Below, in pieces: positions 51,796 to 51,846 of a DNA stretch of 51,846 bases. Location of the stretch: the NCBI GenBank assembly GCA_018268675.1, contig JAFDWB010000024.1:1-51846 (forward strand), given 5' to 3'. Both the position numbers and the translations under genes were made by a program. The stretch's first letter is position 1, and each line of letters opens with the position of its first letter. Origin of the DNA: Actinomycetota bacterium (GTDB lineage Bacteria; Actinomycetota; Thermoleophilia; Solirubrobacterales; 70-9). The notes beneath the pieces are model-generated. The model was given only the letters and a program-made list of their open reading frames with translations. It was not told where the DNA came from and did no database searches.

Positions 51796-51846
51796 CTCTT
51801 GAGCATTGTGGACCGATGGTGGATCGCACGTCTCCCTGACGAATGC
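51775..51846 (+). CDS. Possible 5' end of a third DUF559-like gene (cut by window)
   Basis: From GTG 51775 in the palindrome's right arm, an open frame runs 24 codons to the window end: VPRFTREL... then VDRWWIARLPDEC. The position of the start next to the palindrome centre and the helix-like VDRxxIARL stretch resemble the N termini of the two DUF559 proteins, but no domain signature is reached. TTG 51799 and GTG 51808 are other starts. It may be spurious. Confidence 0.25.
   Translation, partial: MPRFTRELLSIVDRWWIARLPDEC

Larger units (their letters stand above)
51499..51846. other. Intergenic end of window with two palindromes
   Basis: No complete gene. A G/T-rich stretch (51505-51590) precedes the class I hairpin (51604-51659) and a 24-bp palindrome (51746-51795). 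A possible partial DUF559 start occupies the last 70 bases. Confidence 0.55.

Overview
The window is a high-GC, gene-dense chromosomal segment made almost entirely of core-metabolism and housekeeping genes. It suggests a GC-rich actinobacterium. My best guess is class Thermoleophilia (Solirubrobacterales-like), from the gene set, the abundance of AbiEi/DUF559 proteins and the start-site architecture; this is inference, as no rRNA is present. There is no prophage, insertion sequence, CRISPR array, tRNA or rRNA.

Layout. 1-5.9 kb: end of ftsZ, then the glycine cleavage operon gcvT-gcvH-gcvPA-gcvPB and a GNAT gene. 5.9-8.1 kb: a repeat-bearing convergent gap, then a minus-strand NHEJ pair (ku, stand-alone LigD polymerase domain). 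8.2-11.3 kb: trpS, scpA-scpB, an RsuA/RluB pseudouridine synthase. 11.3-12.3 kb: AbiEi/DUF559 gene 1. 12.3-21.2 kb: an aromatic amino acid cluster (aroH, hisC-type aminotransferase, aroF behind a probable attenuator, tyrA-ACT, aroA), then a cmk-der fusion and metK. 21.2-22.2 kb: AbiEi/DUF559 gene 2. 22.2-28.9 kb: a PH-domain membrane protein, priA, def, fmt, rsmB, a zinc-ribbon protein, rpe. 28.9-29.6 kb: a hairpin-packed convergent gap. 29.6-33.9 kb (minus): K+/H+ antiporter, flippase, GT2 glycosyltransferase. 33.9-37.7 kb: ribD-ribE-ribBA-ribH and rpmB. 37.7-42.7 kb: ROK kinase, hexapeptide acyltransferase, panC-panD-panB, a secreted protein. 42.7-49.3 kb: FmdB-like protein, UDG family 4, the t6A genes tsaE/tsaB/tsaD with rimI (interrupted by a hairpin island and a small secreted protein), glutaredoxin-like protein, rex, a YbdK-type ligase. 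49.4-51.5 kb: hppA. 51.5-51.8 kb: more hairpins.

Most interesting signal. The few long gaps are filled with long palindromes that fall into families. Three hairpins with unrelated arms share the loop GGCAGGCTGTG. A second family shares an inner hairpin with a GATAG loop, and one relative of it forms the 3' end of gcvPA. Two convergent gaps (5.9-6.26 and 28.9-29.6 kb) look like diverged copies of one repeat, and the second carries hairpins where the first has none, as in filled and empty sites. The start codon of each AbiEi/DUF559 gene lies in the loop of a palindrome, and a relative of the gene 1 palindrome occurs alone at 44.25 kb. I propose, as inference, a palindrome/nuclease partnership comparable to REP elements and their RAYT partners, or an autoregulatory operator that has been dispersed.

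Other regulation. Many genes have a TANNNT box 6-10 nt before the start codon and no Shine-Dalgarno sequence, which suggests frequent leaderless transcripts. Genes inside operons overlap by 1-4 nt or carry AGGAG-type ribosome sites. aroF is preceded by a 32-codon reading frame with adjacent Tyr-Tyr-Trp-Arg-Phe codons and alternative hairpins, a likely aromatic attenuator.
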